Shown here in pieces: positions 1 to 8,500 of a stretch of DNA of 8,635 nucleotides. The position numbers and the translations under genes were made by a program. The stretch's first letter is position 1. The number at the start of each line of letters is the position of its first letter. The notes under the pieces were generated by a model. The model did not search any database. It saw nothing but the letters and a program-made list of their open reading frames with translations, and was not told the DNA's origin. The DNA comes from Thermoplasmata archaeon (GTDB taxonomy: Archaea > Thermoplasmatota > Thermoplasmata > UBA184), in the NCBI GenBank assembly GCA_030043505.1, contig JASHXN010000165.1, forward strand, positions 1 through 8,635. Direction: 5' to 3'.

Positions 1-2687
1 CTCGCGAACGAGGTGTCGGTCTCGTTCAGGCCGTAGATCGTGGTGTTCGTCGCGCGGAAGAGGTCGAGACCGCCGGCCTCGAAGACCGACATGTTGGTGA
101 CGACGTTGTGGTAGGAGGCGCTGATGTTCCCCCCGAGGGCGCCGTAGTACGCTCCGGTGTTGACGAAGGAGTCGTACGCCGAGTCGGCGACGGCGAAGCC
201 CCGTCCGCCGATCGCCAGGATGTTGTACACCTCGTCGCCGTCCGACCCGAAGAGGCTGTACTGCGGCCCCAGGCCGTAGTTCGCGCCGGCGGCGTAGCCG
301 GTCGCGTCGTCGTACGCGTCGACGTTCAGGTAGTACCCGTCGACCGAGCCGAGCGCGTAGATCCCGACGCTGGCGTCCTCCGGGCTGAGGAAGTAGCCGT
401 CCGCCGTGACGTTCGCCGCGACCGTCCCGAACGAGGCGATGACGTCCAGGCCGTTCCCGCCGGCGATCGCCGTCAGGTTGTCGGCGAGGGTCGCGAACGA
501 GTTGACGTCCGCGACGCCCTCGGAACCGCCGACCGAGGTGATGTTAGCGACATCGCTGGCGTAATCCTGGAACAGGAAGACCGCCCCGCCTCCGCCACCG
601 GGGGAGCCGTAGGCGGCCGCCCCGAACAGCGTCTCGTTCTGGACGTTCGGGTGGTAGCTGTCCCAAAGGTCGAACTCCTCCGTGAAGTTGTAGAGCGGCC
701 CGACGACCGCCGGGGACGGGTACATCCAGCCGGCCGCGCCGTTGGAGTAGTCGAGCGTGTACAGTTCGCCGCCCGGGGCGTTCTGGCCCTCGTAGACGTT
801 GTTCAGGTAGAGGGAGTACGGGAGATTCTCCGAGGCGACGATCACGAACGACGGGAAGGCGTAGTCGTTCAGGTGCGTGAAGGCGAGCGGGAGGTTCACG
901 ACCATGTTCACGAAGAAGTACGGTCCGGTCGAGGTGATCGGCCGGCCGGTCAGGTTGTACGCGAGCGCGTTCGCCTGCGCCGTCCCGTTGAGGTACAGCG
1001 GGGCGTTGATCTCGGGCGAGGGGGTCACGGCGCCGAACGAGTAGCCGAAGGTGCTTCCGGTGAACGGCGTGCCGTTGACGGAGTAGAAGCCGGCCGCGTA
1101 CAGGGTCGGATAGTAGCCGTACGGGTTCGTGCTCGGGATCGCCGGCGGGAGCGTCGTGTTGAACCGGCCGTTCCAGGCCGTCGGCACGTAGCTCTGGTTC
1201 GTCGCGTTCGCGTCCGGGGCGACGTTCGAGAGGAAGACGAACCCGTAGTTCGGGTCGGCCGTCCCCTGGAAGGTGATCGATCCGGCAGCGACCGAGAGGT
1301 TCGCCGGGGTGTTCCAGAGGCCGTAGAGGAAGGCGGGGCCCTGGTTGACCTCCTCCGTCCCGGCGGTGTCCCAGTAGCTCGCGATCCCGATCGACGTCTC
1401 GCCCGTGTCGCTGCCGAAGTTGAACGCCGAGGGGATCGAGCTCCACCCGGCGCCGTTCCCGTAGAGCAGGCTCACGCTGCCGTTGAGCGTGTGGAAGACC
1501 GCGTTCGTGCCGCCGATCGGGCCGCCGAACGTGATCTCGGCGTCCTGGAGCAGTTCCGGGAGGCCCGCCGGCTGGATCGGGCTGCGGGAGTAGCCGTTGA
1601 CGACGTACGTCGGCGGGAACACCGGTGCCGCGCCGGTCGGGTTCACGAACGTGACGGAGGCGATCGTGCCGGCGCTGAGGAGGGCTCCGTCCCCGACGAT
1701 CCGCTCGCCGAAGACGACGACGTCCTGGTGCGCCCCGTTCACGGTGAGGTTGTTGTACAGCTGGATCGTGAGCGGGAAGTCCGACGGGTTGATCGGGACG
1801 GAACCGCCGACGCACTGGACGACGCCCCCCTCGAACGCGAGCAACGCCGAGACGTTGGTGAGGCCGCAGGCGCTCGCGATCGCGTTCGTCGAGAACGCGA
1901 AATCGGAGTCGGCCGTGAGGTTCCAGAGGTCGTCGACGAAGTGGATCGCCGAGTTGTTCATGTCGATGACGTTCTGAGCCCAGATCCAGCCGTCCGACGT
2001 GTTCAACTCGGTCAAGTTGTCGCCAATCGTGTTGAGCTGGAGCGAGAACTCGTACGGCGAACCGACGAGGCCGAAGTTCGACCCGCTCGGGTCCATCACG
2101 CCGGCCGAGCCGGGATCGGTGACGTTCGGCGGCGCCTGGAACGTGACCTCCCCGAGGAAGTCGGACGTGGAGTAGGCGTACGGCGTCATCGCCCCGGTGC
2201 CGTTGACGCCGACCCCGTAGTCGGCGAGGCCCAGCGGGGCCGGAGGAGCCTGGTAGCCGGGCGCGATGACCTCTGTCGGGGTCGCGCTCGTGTCCTTCGC
2301 GAGCGCCAGGTTCGGCGGGGAGACGAGCGGGCCGTAGTGGGATTCCGGAGCGGTGAGGGCGGAGGGGCCGCCGATCGTCGGAGAGTCCCCGAGCCAAGGT
2401 CGGGCCTTCTCCGACAGCTTGTCCGTGGGGATCCCCGAGGAGGCGACGTCCGCCGAGCTCGGCAGCGTCGAGTGGGAGAAGGCGTACGGAGAGAGCCCCA
2501 ACGTATCCGCGCCGCCGCCGCGAGCCCGCGCGACGGACGGCTGCGTCCGCGCCGCTTGCGCGTGCGCCGCCGAACTCAACGCGTCGTGTCCGAGCAGGAC
2601 CCCTGCGGGTGCGACCATGATGGCGCACGCGAGTACGATGATCGGCAGCAGCCAGACGCTTCGGGTTCGGCCTTTCGGCGAAAGCAT
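1..2687 (-). CDS. Thermopsin-family (peptidase A5) exported protein with C-terminal solenoid-like region, partial at the 3' end
   Basis: The gene reads open from an ATG at 2687 to the window edge, giving 895 residues without a stop. Residues 1-45 form a signal peptide: basic start (KGRTR), hydrophobic core at about 11-32, and a possible cleavage site near AHAQA. Residues of about 155-465 match the thermopsin pattern: GWIWAQNV (233-240), IHFVDDLWNLT (248-258), EITFGGPIGG (384-393) and AFNFGSDTGETSIG (421-434). Thermopsins are archaeal acid proteases acting outside the cell; I cannot assign catalytic residues from sequence. Residues 466-710 are Gly/Asn/Tyr/Pro-rich and unassigned, and 711-895 look like beta-solenoid coils. 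Cys274 and Cys292 could form a disulfide. About 25 N-x-S/T sequons suggest heavy glycosylation. The protein is far longer than classical thermopsin (about 340 residues). The ATG is chosen because it gives a complete signal peptide and sits about 24 nt from a TATA-like element. Whether it is an active protease or an adhesin-like surface protein is open. Confidence 0.85.
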   Translation of the reverse strand, partial: MLSPKGRTRSVWLLPIIVLACAIMVAPAGVLLGHDALSSAAHAQAARTQPSVARARGGGADTLGLSPYAFSHSTLPSSADVASSGIPTDKLSEKARPWLGDSPTIGGPSALTAPESHYGPLVSPPNLALAKDTSATPTEVIAPGYQAPPAPLGLADYGVGVNGTGAMTPYAYSTSDFLGEVTFQAPPNVTDPGSAGVMDPSGSNFGLVGSPYEFSLQLNTIGDNLTELNTSDGWIWAQNVIDMNNSAIHFVDDLWNLTADSDFAFSTNAIASACGLTNVSALLAFEGGVVQCVGGSVPINPSDFPLTIQLYNNLTVNGAHQDVVVFGERIVGDGALLSAGTIASVTFVNPTGAAPVFPPTYVVNGYSRSPIQPAGLPELLQDAEITFGGPIGGTNAVFHTLNGSVSLLYGNGAGWSSIPSAFNFGSDTGETSIGIASYWDTAGTEEVNQGPAFLYGLWNTPANLSVAAGSITFQGTADPNYGFVFLSNVAPDANATNQSYVPTAWNGRFNTTLPPAIPSTNPYGYYPTLYAAGFYSVNGTPFTGSTFGYSFGAVTPSPEINAPLYLNGTAQANALAYNLTGRPITSTGPYFFVNMVVNLPLAFTHLNDYAFPSFVIVASENLPYSLYLNNVYEGQNAPGGELYTLDYSNGAAGWMYPSPAVVGPLYNFTEEFDLWDSYHPNVQNETLFGAAAYGSPGGGGGAVFLFQDYASDVANITSVGGSEGVADVNSFATLADNLTAIAGGNGLDVIASFGTVAANVTADGYFLSPEDASVGIYALGSVDGYYLNVDAYDDATGYAAGANYGLGPQYSLFGSDGDEVYNILAIGGRGFAVADSAYDSFVNTGAYYGALGGNISASYHNVVTNMSVFEAGGLDLFRATNTTIYGLNETDTSFA
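3..557 (-). repeat. Beta-solenoid-like repeat region at the C-terminal side of the thermopsin-like protein
   Basis: Residues 711-895 consist of irregular coils of about 22-40 residues. Several coils open with a short strand such as ANIT, DNLT, ANVT or YNIL, followed by a glycine-rich turn and a second hydrophobic strand such as EGVADV, NGLDVI or GGLDLF. Small, Asn and Asp residues are common, and sequons fall at the start of several coils. This is the pattern of right-handed parallel beta-helices (NosD/pectate-lyase-like), which are common in extracellular archaeal proteins and often bind polysaccharide or cell wall. The fold is inferred from pattern only. The region continues past the window edge, so the number of coils and any C-terminal anchor are unknown. 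Confidence 0.5.
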
Positions 2688-2706
2688 ACCTAGACGCTCA
2701 CGAGGG

Positions 2707-2722
2707 ATTTTAAGGGCCTTTC
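2707..2722 (-). promoter_or_regulatory. Putative archaeal promoter (TATA-like TTAAAAT) of the thermopsin-like gene
   Basis: In an otherwise G+C-rich 82-bp gap the minus strand reads GAAAGG (2722-2717), CCC (2716-2714), TTAAAAT (2713-2707). TTAAAA lies 21-26 nt upstream of the ATG, where an archaeal TATA box would sit if transcription starts at or within a few nucleotides of the start codon. The purine-rich GAAAGG may serve as the BRE. No usable Shine-Dalgarno sequence is present: the only candidate, AGGT, touches the ATG. A leaderless or nearly leaderless mRNA is the simplest reading. Confidence 0.55.
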
Positions 2723-2733
2723 GATGGAATCGA
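2721..2733. promoter_or_regulatory. Small inverted repeat TCGAT-N3-ATCGA next to the thermopsin promoter
   Basis: Two perfect 5-bp half sites separated by GGA lie just upstream of, and touching, the purine-rich part of the putative promoter. A dyad here could be a regulator operator or activator site. It is short, so chance is a serious alternative; there is no second copy upstream of acnA. Confidence 0.2.
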
Positions 2734-2769
2734 CACCCGGGCCGGGCGGCTCTCCGCGAGCGTCAGCGG

Positions 2770-5520
2770 CTACCGCGCAAACCGACGTGCCATGACATAC
2801 GGTAGCACACCGCCCGCTCGGTAATGCTCGAGTTCTACGTCGGAGGTGAGCCGCACGGCCGCGCGGAACGTCACGGGCGCCCCGGCGTCGCCCCGCGCCG
2901 TCACCTCGACCTCCCCGCCCGGACCGAAGACGGAGTCGGGGGGCACCCGAAGGTCGAACCGCTCCCGGCCCGTCAGGCCTAGGCTCTTCAACGTCTCGCC
3001 GGGACGGTAGGTGAGCGGAAGCACGCCCATCTCCATCAGGTTCGAGCGGTGGATCCGCTCGAAGCTCTCCGTGAGGACGGCGCCCACGCCGAGCAGGCGG
3101 GGACCCTTCGCGGCCCAGTCCCGGGAGCTCCCCTGACCGTAGCTCGCTCCGGCGAGGACGATCTGGGGGGTCCGCTCCGCCCGGTACCGGGCCGCTGCGT
3201 CGTAGATCGACATCGGCGTCCCCTCCGGCAGGTGCAACGTCACGCCCCCCTCGCGGGGGGCGACGAGCGCGTTGCGGAGCCGGACGTTGGCGAACGTTCC
3301 GCGGACAAGGACCTCGTGGTGCCCGCGGCGGGAACCGTAGGTGTTGAACTCCTGCAACGGCACGTGGTGCTCGGCCAGGTAGGCGCCGGCCGGGGTCTCC
3401 GCCGGGATCTCGCCGGCCGGAGAGATGTGGTCGGTCGAGACGCGGTCCCCGAGGACGACCAGCGCCCGCGCCCCCTCCATCAGCCGACCGTCCGGCCCCG
3501 GAAGGACCGGCGGCGGCAGCGCGAGGTACGGCGCTTCCGCGAGGTACGTCGACGACGCCTCCCACGGGTAGCGCAACCCGGTGGGGGTGTCGAGCCCGTC
3601 CCAGTGACGGTCGCCGACCTCGATCGCACGGTACTTCTCCTCGAAGAGACCGGGCTCCAGGCTCGCGGCGACGACGGCGGCGACCTCCTTCGGGTCCGGC
3701 CACAGCTCCTGGAGCCGCACCGGCTCGCCGGCGGGGGTTCTGCCGAGCGGCTCGGTCGTCAAATCGACGTCGACCCGTCCGGCAAGGGCGTAGGCCACGA
3801 CCAGCGGCGGGGAGGCGAGGTAGTTCGCCCGGACATCGTTGTGGATGCGCGCTTCGAAGTTGCGGTTGCCGCTGAGGACGGCGGCGACGTACAGCTCGCG
3901 CTCGCGGACCGCCCGGTCGACGTCCGCCGGTAGGGGCCCGGAGTTGCCGATGCACGTCGTGCAGCCGTAGCCGACGACGCCGAAGCCGAGCTGCTCGAGG
4001 TACGGCAGGAGCCCGGCGCGGCGGAGGTAGTCGGTGACGACCTTCGACCCCGGGGCGAGCGACGTCTTGACGTGCGGCGGCACGCGGAGGCCCCGCTCGA
4101 CCGCGTGCTTCGCGAGCAGTCCGGCCCCGACCATGACGGTCGGGTTGGAGGTGTTCGTGCAGCTGGTGATGGCGGCGATCACCACGGCGCCGTCGTCGAC
4201 CGGCGGGGTTCCCCCGACCGGGGGGGCGACCTCGCGGTCGGAAGCGCCGTTGAACGGGTGGAGCGGATCGTCGGAGGGGTACGCCCGGGGTGCGGCGGCG
4301 CGGGGGTGCGCCGCCCGGTAGGCGCCGAGCGTCTTGCGGAACCCCGAGCCGACCTCGCGCAACGGCACGCTCTCCTCCGGGTTGCGCGGACCGGCGACGG
4401 TCGGTTCGATCGCCCCCAGGTCGACCTTCAGCAGGTCGTCGTAGTCGACGGCTCCGGGGGCGGGGGAGCCCCAGACGCCGGTGAGGCGGGCGAACGCCTC
4501 CACCCGACGCACGACCGCCGCCGGGCGAGCGGTGGCGCGGAGGTGGTCGATCGTCGCCTCGTCGATCGGGAACATCGCCGCGGTGGCGCCGTACTCCGGG
4601 CACATGTTCGAGACGGTCGCCCGGTCCGGCACGGAGAGGTGCCCGACCCCGGGACCGTGGAACTCGACGAACCGGTCGACGACCCCTTTCTCCCGGAGGC
4701 GGCGGGTGACCGTCAGCACGAGGTCGGTGGCGGTCGCTCCGCTCGGGAGGCGGCCGGAGAGCTCGACGCCGACGACCTCGGGGCGCGTCAGGAAGTACGG
4801 CTCGCCGACCAGCACCGCCTCCGCCTCGATGCCGCCGACGCCCCAGCCGAGGACGGAGAGGCCGTTCACCATCGTGGTGTGCGAGTCGGTCCCGATCAGC
4901 GTGTCCGGGAACGCCGTCGGCTCGCCGGGCCCGTCCGACCTTCGGACGACGCTGGCGAGGTGCTCGAGATTCACCTGATGGCAGATCCCGTTCCCCGGCG
5001 GGACGACGCGGAGCCCCCGGAACGCCCCTTTCGCCCAGCGGAGGAGTCGGTACCGCTCCGCGTTCCGCTGGTACTCGCGGTCGAGGTTGATCACCGGCGA
5101 GCGGGGCGAGCCGTAGCTGTCGACCTGGACCGAGTGGTCGACGATCAGGTCGACGGGCACCACCGGGTCGACGCGCGCGGGGTCGACGCCCCGGGCGGCC
5201 GCCGCGTCGCGGAGCGTCGCGAGGTCGACCAGCACCGGCACGCCGGTGAAATCCTGCAGGAGGATCCGCTCCGGGTAGTAAGCGAGCTCCCCGGCGGCCT
5301 CCCGCCCCTCGCCGACCGCGAGCGCGGCGAGCCGCTTCGGGTCGGTCGTGCGCGGGTCGAAATGCCGCAGCACGTTCTCGAGCACGACGCGGAGCGTCCG
5401 GGGCTGCCGCGCGAGCCGTGCCGCGTCGACCCCGGGAAGACGGTCCAGCCGGTAGATGCCGAGCGACTCGTCGCCGAGGCGAACGCTCTCGCGAGTCCCC
5501 AGCGGGTCCGAGCCGGTCAC
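2770..5520 (-). CDS. acnA: Aconitate hydratase, AcnA/IRP type
   Basis: This complete 916-residue enzyme interconverts citrate and isocitrate through cis-aconitate in the TCA cycle, in the cytoplasm, using a [4Fe-4S] cluster. The cluster ligands are visible: Cys454 in SCTNTSNP, and Cys520 and Cys523 in GYGCTTCIGNSG. Other family motifs are LLQDFTGVP (87-95), DHS (128-130), VPPGNGICHQVNLE (173-186), TDSHTTMVNGL (211-221), NMCPEYGAT (305-313), SGNRNFEARIHNDVRANYL (550-568), GDRVSTDHISPAGEIP (691-706) and ASYGQGSSRDWAAKG (792-806), the last carrying the substrate-binding SSR. Length and domain order match AcnA (about 890-920 residues) with the C-terminal swivelling domain, not the rearranged AcnB. 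The GTG start gives the usual short N-terminal lead before the conserved YRLDRLPG region; no nearby ATG competes. The gene lies 49 bp after the repeat protein and 82 bp before the thermopsin-like gene, without functional relation to either. No key residue is missing. Confidence 0.97.
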   Translation of the reverse strand: MTGSDPLGTRESVRLGDESLGIYRLDRLPGVDAARLARQPRTLRVVLENVLRHFDPRTTDPKRLAALAVGEGREAAGELAYYPERILLQDFTGVPVLVDLATLRDAAAARGVDPARVDPVVPVDLIVDHSVQVDSYGSPRSPVINLDREYQRNAERYRLLRWAKGAFRGLRVVPPGNGICHQVNLEHLASVVRRSDGPGEPTAFPDTLIGTDSHTTMVNGLSVLGWGVGGIEAEAVLVGEPYFLTRPEVVGVELSGRLPSGATATDLVLTVTRRLREKGVVDRFVEFHGPGVGHLSVPDRATVSNMCPEYGATAAMFPIDEATIDHLRATARPAAVVRRVEAFARLTGVWGSPAPGAVDYDDLLKVDLGAIEPTVAGPRNPEESVPLREVGSGFRKTLGAYRAAHPRAAAPRAYPSDDPLHPFNGASDREVAPPVGGTPPVDDGAVVIAAITSCTNTSNPTVMVGAGLLAKHAVERGLRVPPHVKTSLAPGSKVVTDYLRRAGLLPYLEQLGFGVVGYGCTTCIGNSGPLPADVDRAVRERELYVAAVLSGNRNFEARIHNDVRANYLASPPLVVAYALAGRVDVDLTTEPLGRTPAGEPVRLQELWPDPKEVAAVVAASLEPGLFEEKYRAIEVGDRHWDGLDTPTGLRYPWEASSTYLAEAPYLALPPPVLPGPDGRLMEGARALVVLGDRVSTDHISPAGEIPAETPAGAYLAEHHVPLQEFNTYGSRRGHHEVLVRGTFANVRLRNALVAPREGGVTLHLPEGTPMSIYDAAARYRAERTPQIVLAGASYGQGSSRDWAAKGPRLLGVGAVLTESFERIHRSNLMEMGVLPLTYRPGETLKSLGLTGRERFDLRVPPDSVFGPGGEVEVTARGDAGAPVTFRAAVRLTSDVELEHYRAGGVLPYVMARRFAR

Positions 5521-5537
5521 GGCCGGCCGACCCTCGG

Positions 5538-5555
5538 CTCCCTTTTGGGCTCTGC
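5538..5555 (-). promoter_or_regulatory. Putative weak archaeal promoter of acnA
   Basis: Within the 49-bp gap the minus strand reads GCAGAG (5555-5550), CCC (5549-5547), AAAA (5546-5543), then GGGAG. The AAAA run is 23-26 nt upstream of the GTG, matching the position of the A/T element of the thermopsin-like gene; the CCC block is at 27-29 nt in both. This fits a TATA-like element for a leaderless transcript but is A/T-poor. A GAGGG at 5535-5531, about 10 nt before the GTG, could instead act as a weak Shine-Dalgarno on a transcript running in from the repeat-protein gene. Confidence 0.35.
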
Positions 5556-5569
5556 GGGGGGCCGGCGCT

Positions 5570-8500
5570 TCAGAACTCGTGGCGCCGCTCGGCCGCCCGA
5601 CGCCGCGAGTTGCGGATCAGGAAGAACGAGCCGACCGCGATCGCCGCCAGGACGCTGACGCCGACAATGATGTACCCTTCCTCGGCCGGCAGCCCCAGGA
5701 ACGACGGCTGGACGGTGATGGAGACGTTCTGGAACGCCGTCACGAGGTTGGAGTCGGTGGCGGCGAGCCCGATGACGAACGTGCCGGGCCCCTTCGGCGT
5801 GCACGTGAGCACTTCGCCCGTGACCGAGCGGCAGCCGGCCGGCAGCCCGCTCCAGACGAACGTGTAGACGCCGCTCCCGCCCGCGGCGTCGCCGGTGAAC
5901 GTGACCTTCTTGCCCTGCAGGAACGTCGTCGGGCTCGCCGAGATCGAGATCGTCACGGTCGAGTAGACGACGTAGCCGGTGAGCGTCTCCGTCGCGGTCG
6001 TGACGCCGTTCGAGTCGGTCGCGGAGACGCTGACGGAGTACGTCCCGACGGCCGTCGGCGTGCAGCTGATCTGCGCCCCGGTCCGGAGCGTGCAGCCGAG
6101 GCCGGCGGGGGCCGACCAGGTGTAGGCGAACCGGCCGTACCCGCCGGAGGCGGTCGCCTCCAGCACGATCGCTTCGCCGACGTCCGCGGACGGGTTCGTC
6201 GGCGCGCTCGGCGCCGTGACCTTCGGCGCGGTGTAGACCGTGTACTCGGCGGACGTCTCGGTCGCGGTCGTCGCGCCGTTGGCGTCCGTCGCCGAGACGC
6301 TCACCTGGTACGTCGTCCCGGCGGCGGTCGGCGTGCAGGCGATCGAGTCGGTGTCGCTCGCCACGCAGCCGAGGTCGGCGGGGGTCGTCCAGGTGTACGT
6401 CGGCGGCGCCGCGCCGCCGTTCGGGGTCGTTTCAAAGAGGATCCTTTCGCCCACGTCCGCCGTCGCGTTCGGGCTGCGCGGGGCCGTCAGCGTCGGCACG
6501 GTGTCGACCGTGAACCCGGCGCTGGTCTCCTTCGCGGAGGCGACGCCGTTCGCGTCGGTCGCGAAGACCGTCACCGTGTACGTCCCCGCTTCGGTCGGGA
6601 CGCAGACGAGGGTCGCGCTGGCGCTCGCCCCGCAGGCGAGGCCGGCGGGCGACGACCAGGTGTAGCTCAGGCTGCCGGTCCCTCCCGAGCCGCTCGTCAT
6701 GAACATCACCGTCTGGGTGACGTCCGCGCTCGCCCGGTTCGGCTCCGGCACGGTGACCGACGGGGCCGAGCCGACCGTCACGGTCGCCGAGTTCGGGCTC
6801 GTCGCGGAGAGGCCGTTCGAGTCGGTGACGACGACCTTCACCGTGTAGGTCCCCATCGCCGACGGCAGGCAGCTGATCGTCGCGGCGTTCGCCAGCGTGC
6901 AGTTGAGGCCGGGCGCCGACTCCGCCCAGGCGTAGCTGTAGCCGCCGGAGCCGTTCGTCGCGGTCTCGGTGAAGCGGACGCTCTGGCCGACGTCGACCGC
7001 GCTCGCGCTCGGGACCGGGGCCGCCGCCTGCGGCAGGCCGTGGACGGTGTAGGTGAGGGTCGCGGTCCCCTTCGCGACCACGCCGTTCGAGTCGGTCCAG
7101 ACGAAGCCGACGCTCTGCGCCCCGCTCGCGGTCGGCACGCACGTCAGGCTCGGACCGACGGCGCTGACGTCGCAGCCGAGGTTCGCGGAGGCGGTCCAGG
7201 CGTAGCTGCCGCCGCCGGAGCCGCCGCTCGTCGTGGCGGTGAACGTCACCGTCTGCCCGATGTCCGCGCTGAACCGGGAGGCGGTCGGCGCCGACTCGCT
7301 CGGGGCCCGGTAGACGGTGAACAGTAGGTCGCCGGAGGTCACGGAGGCGTGGTCGCTGTCCGTGACGGTCACGTTGATCGTCACGTTCTCGGCGGCCGAC
7401 GGCGTGCAGGCGATCGACGCGGTCGTGCCGGCGCACGGGGTCGGAAGCCCGTTCCAGACGTAGCTGAGCGAGCCGGAGCCGTTCAGCGCCGTGACGCTGA
7501 ACGTCACCGGCTGGCCGACATCGACCGAGGCGACGCTCGCCGTCGGCGTCGCGACGACGAGCGGCGGATAGACGGTGAACGTGTACGCCGCCGACGTGAC
7601 GGCGTAGCCGTTCGCGTCGGTGACCGTGACGGTGATCGCCGCGCCGGCGACGGGGGCGGTCGGGGTGCAGGTCACCGCGTCGGTGCTGCCCGCGCACCCC
7701 GCGGGGAGGTCGTGCCAGGCGTACTGGAGCGTGCCGGCCCCGCCGCTCGCGCTGACCTGGAACGTGACGGACTGGTTCACGTCGACCGACGTCTTCGGGG
7801 ACGACGTCGGCGTCCCGACGACCGGGTCGTTGCTCACCGTGTAGCCGAGCGCCGTGCTGCCCGTGGCGGCGACCCCGTCCGAGTCGGTCCAGGCGTACGA
7901 AACGGAGAACGTGCCGGCCGCCGTCGGACGGCAGCTGAGCGTCGGACCGGTCGCGCTCAGCGTGCAGCCGAGGTCGGCGGAGGCGCTCCAGGCGTAGCTT
8001 CCTCCGCCCGAGCCCCCCGATGTCTGCGCCGCGAAGCTGATCGACTGGCCGACGTCGGCCGCCGGCTGCGACGGCGTCGCCGGGGCCTGGGTGGGGCCGG
8101 CGTCGACGAGGTAGGAGAGGGTGGTGTTCCCGACCGCCAGGCTCCCGTCCGAGTCGGTCCACTGGTAGGAGACGGCGAACGATCCCGAGGACGTCGGCGT
8201 GCAGGCGAGCGTCGGACCGGTCGTGGCGACGTCGCAGCCTAGATCGGTCGGCGCCGACCAGGCGTACGTCCCGCCGCCGGAGCCGCCGCTCACCTCGGCG
8301 GTGAACGTCACGGGGTGTTCGACGTCGTCCGCGGGGACCGACGCCGTCGGAGGCGCCTGCGTCGGCGCCGGGTAGACGGTGAGGGAGACGGAGCTCGAGT
8401 TGACCGTGTAGCCCGCCGAGTCGGTGACCTCCACGTAGACGCTCGTCGTCGTCGCCGCGGTCGGCTCGCACGTGAACGACGCGGTCGAACCGGCGCACCC

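Noticed and set aside
1825..1830. Possible frameshift at a run of six C in the thermopsin-like gene
   Set aside because: A careful recount of the run keeps the frame open through FEGGVVQCVGG and into the downstream thermopsin motifs, so no frameshift is present.
2622..2636. Lipobox-like VLAC within the signal peptide of the thermopsin-like protein
   Set aside because: The cysteine (residue 21) sits in the middle of the hydrophobic core and is followed by more hydrophobic residues, not a flexible linker. An AxA-type cleavage site near residue 45 fits better.
108..2693. An 861-codon open frame on the plus strand opposite the thermopsin-like gene
   Set aside because: Its product is a low-complexity mix rich in Arg, Val, Asp and Glu without recognisable domain or signal, as expected for the antisense frame of a gene with G/C-rich third codon positions. 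The minus-strand frame has a signal peptide and thermopsin motifs.
5521..5566. GGCCGGCC palindrome next to the acnA start and a matching GGCCGGC at 5560-5566
   Set aside because: The two could pair with 7-bp arms around a 31-nt loop, but in DNA this G+C-rich such matches are expected by chance, there is no T-tract, and the loop is too long for a convincing hairpin.
3049..8242. Other long plus-strand open frames (3049-3933, 4072-5658, 5456-7327, 7349-8242)
   Set aside because: They lie antisense to acnA or the repeat protein and share the same Arg/Val/Gly/Asp-rich shadow composition. The 5456-7327 frame crosses the boundary of two genuine genes.
544..8498. Out-of-frame minus-strand open frames (544-2628, 2690-4603, 6432-8498)
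   Set aside because: They overlap the true genes in another frame and give Arg/Pro-rich translations without motifs. The frames kept contain clear aconitase, thermopsin or repeat motifs throughout.
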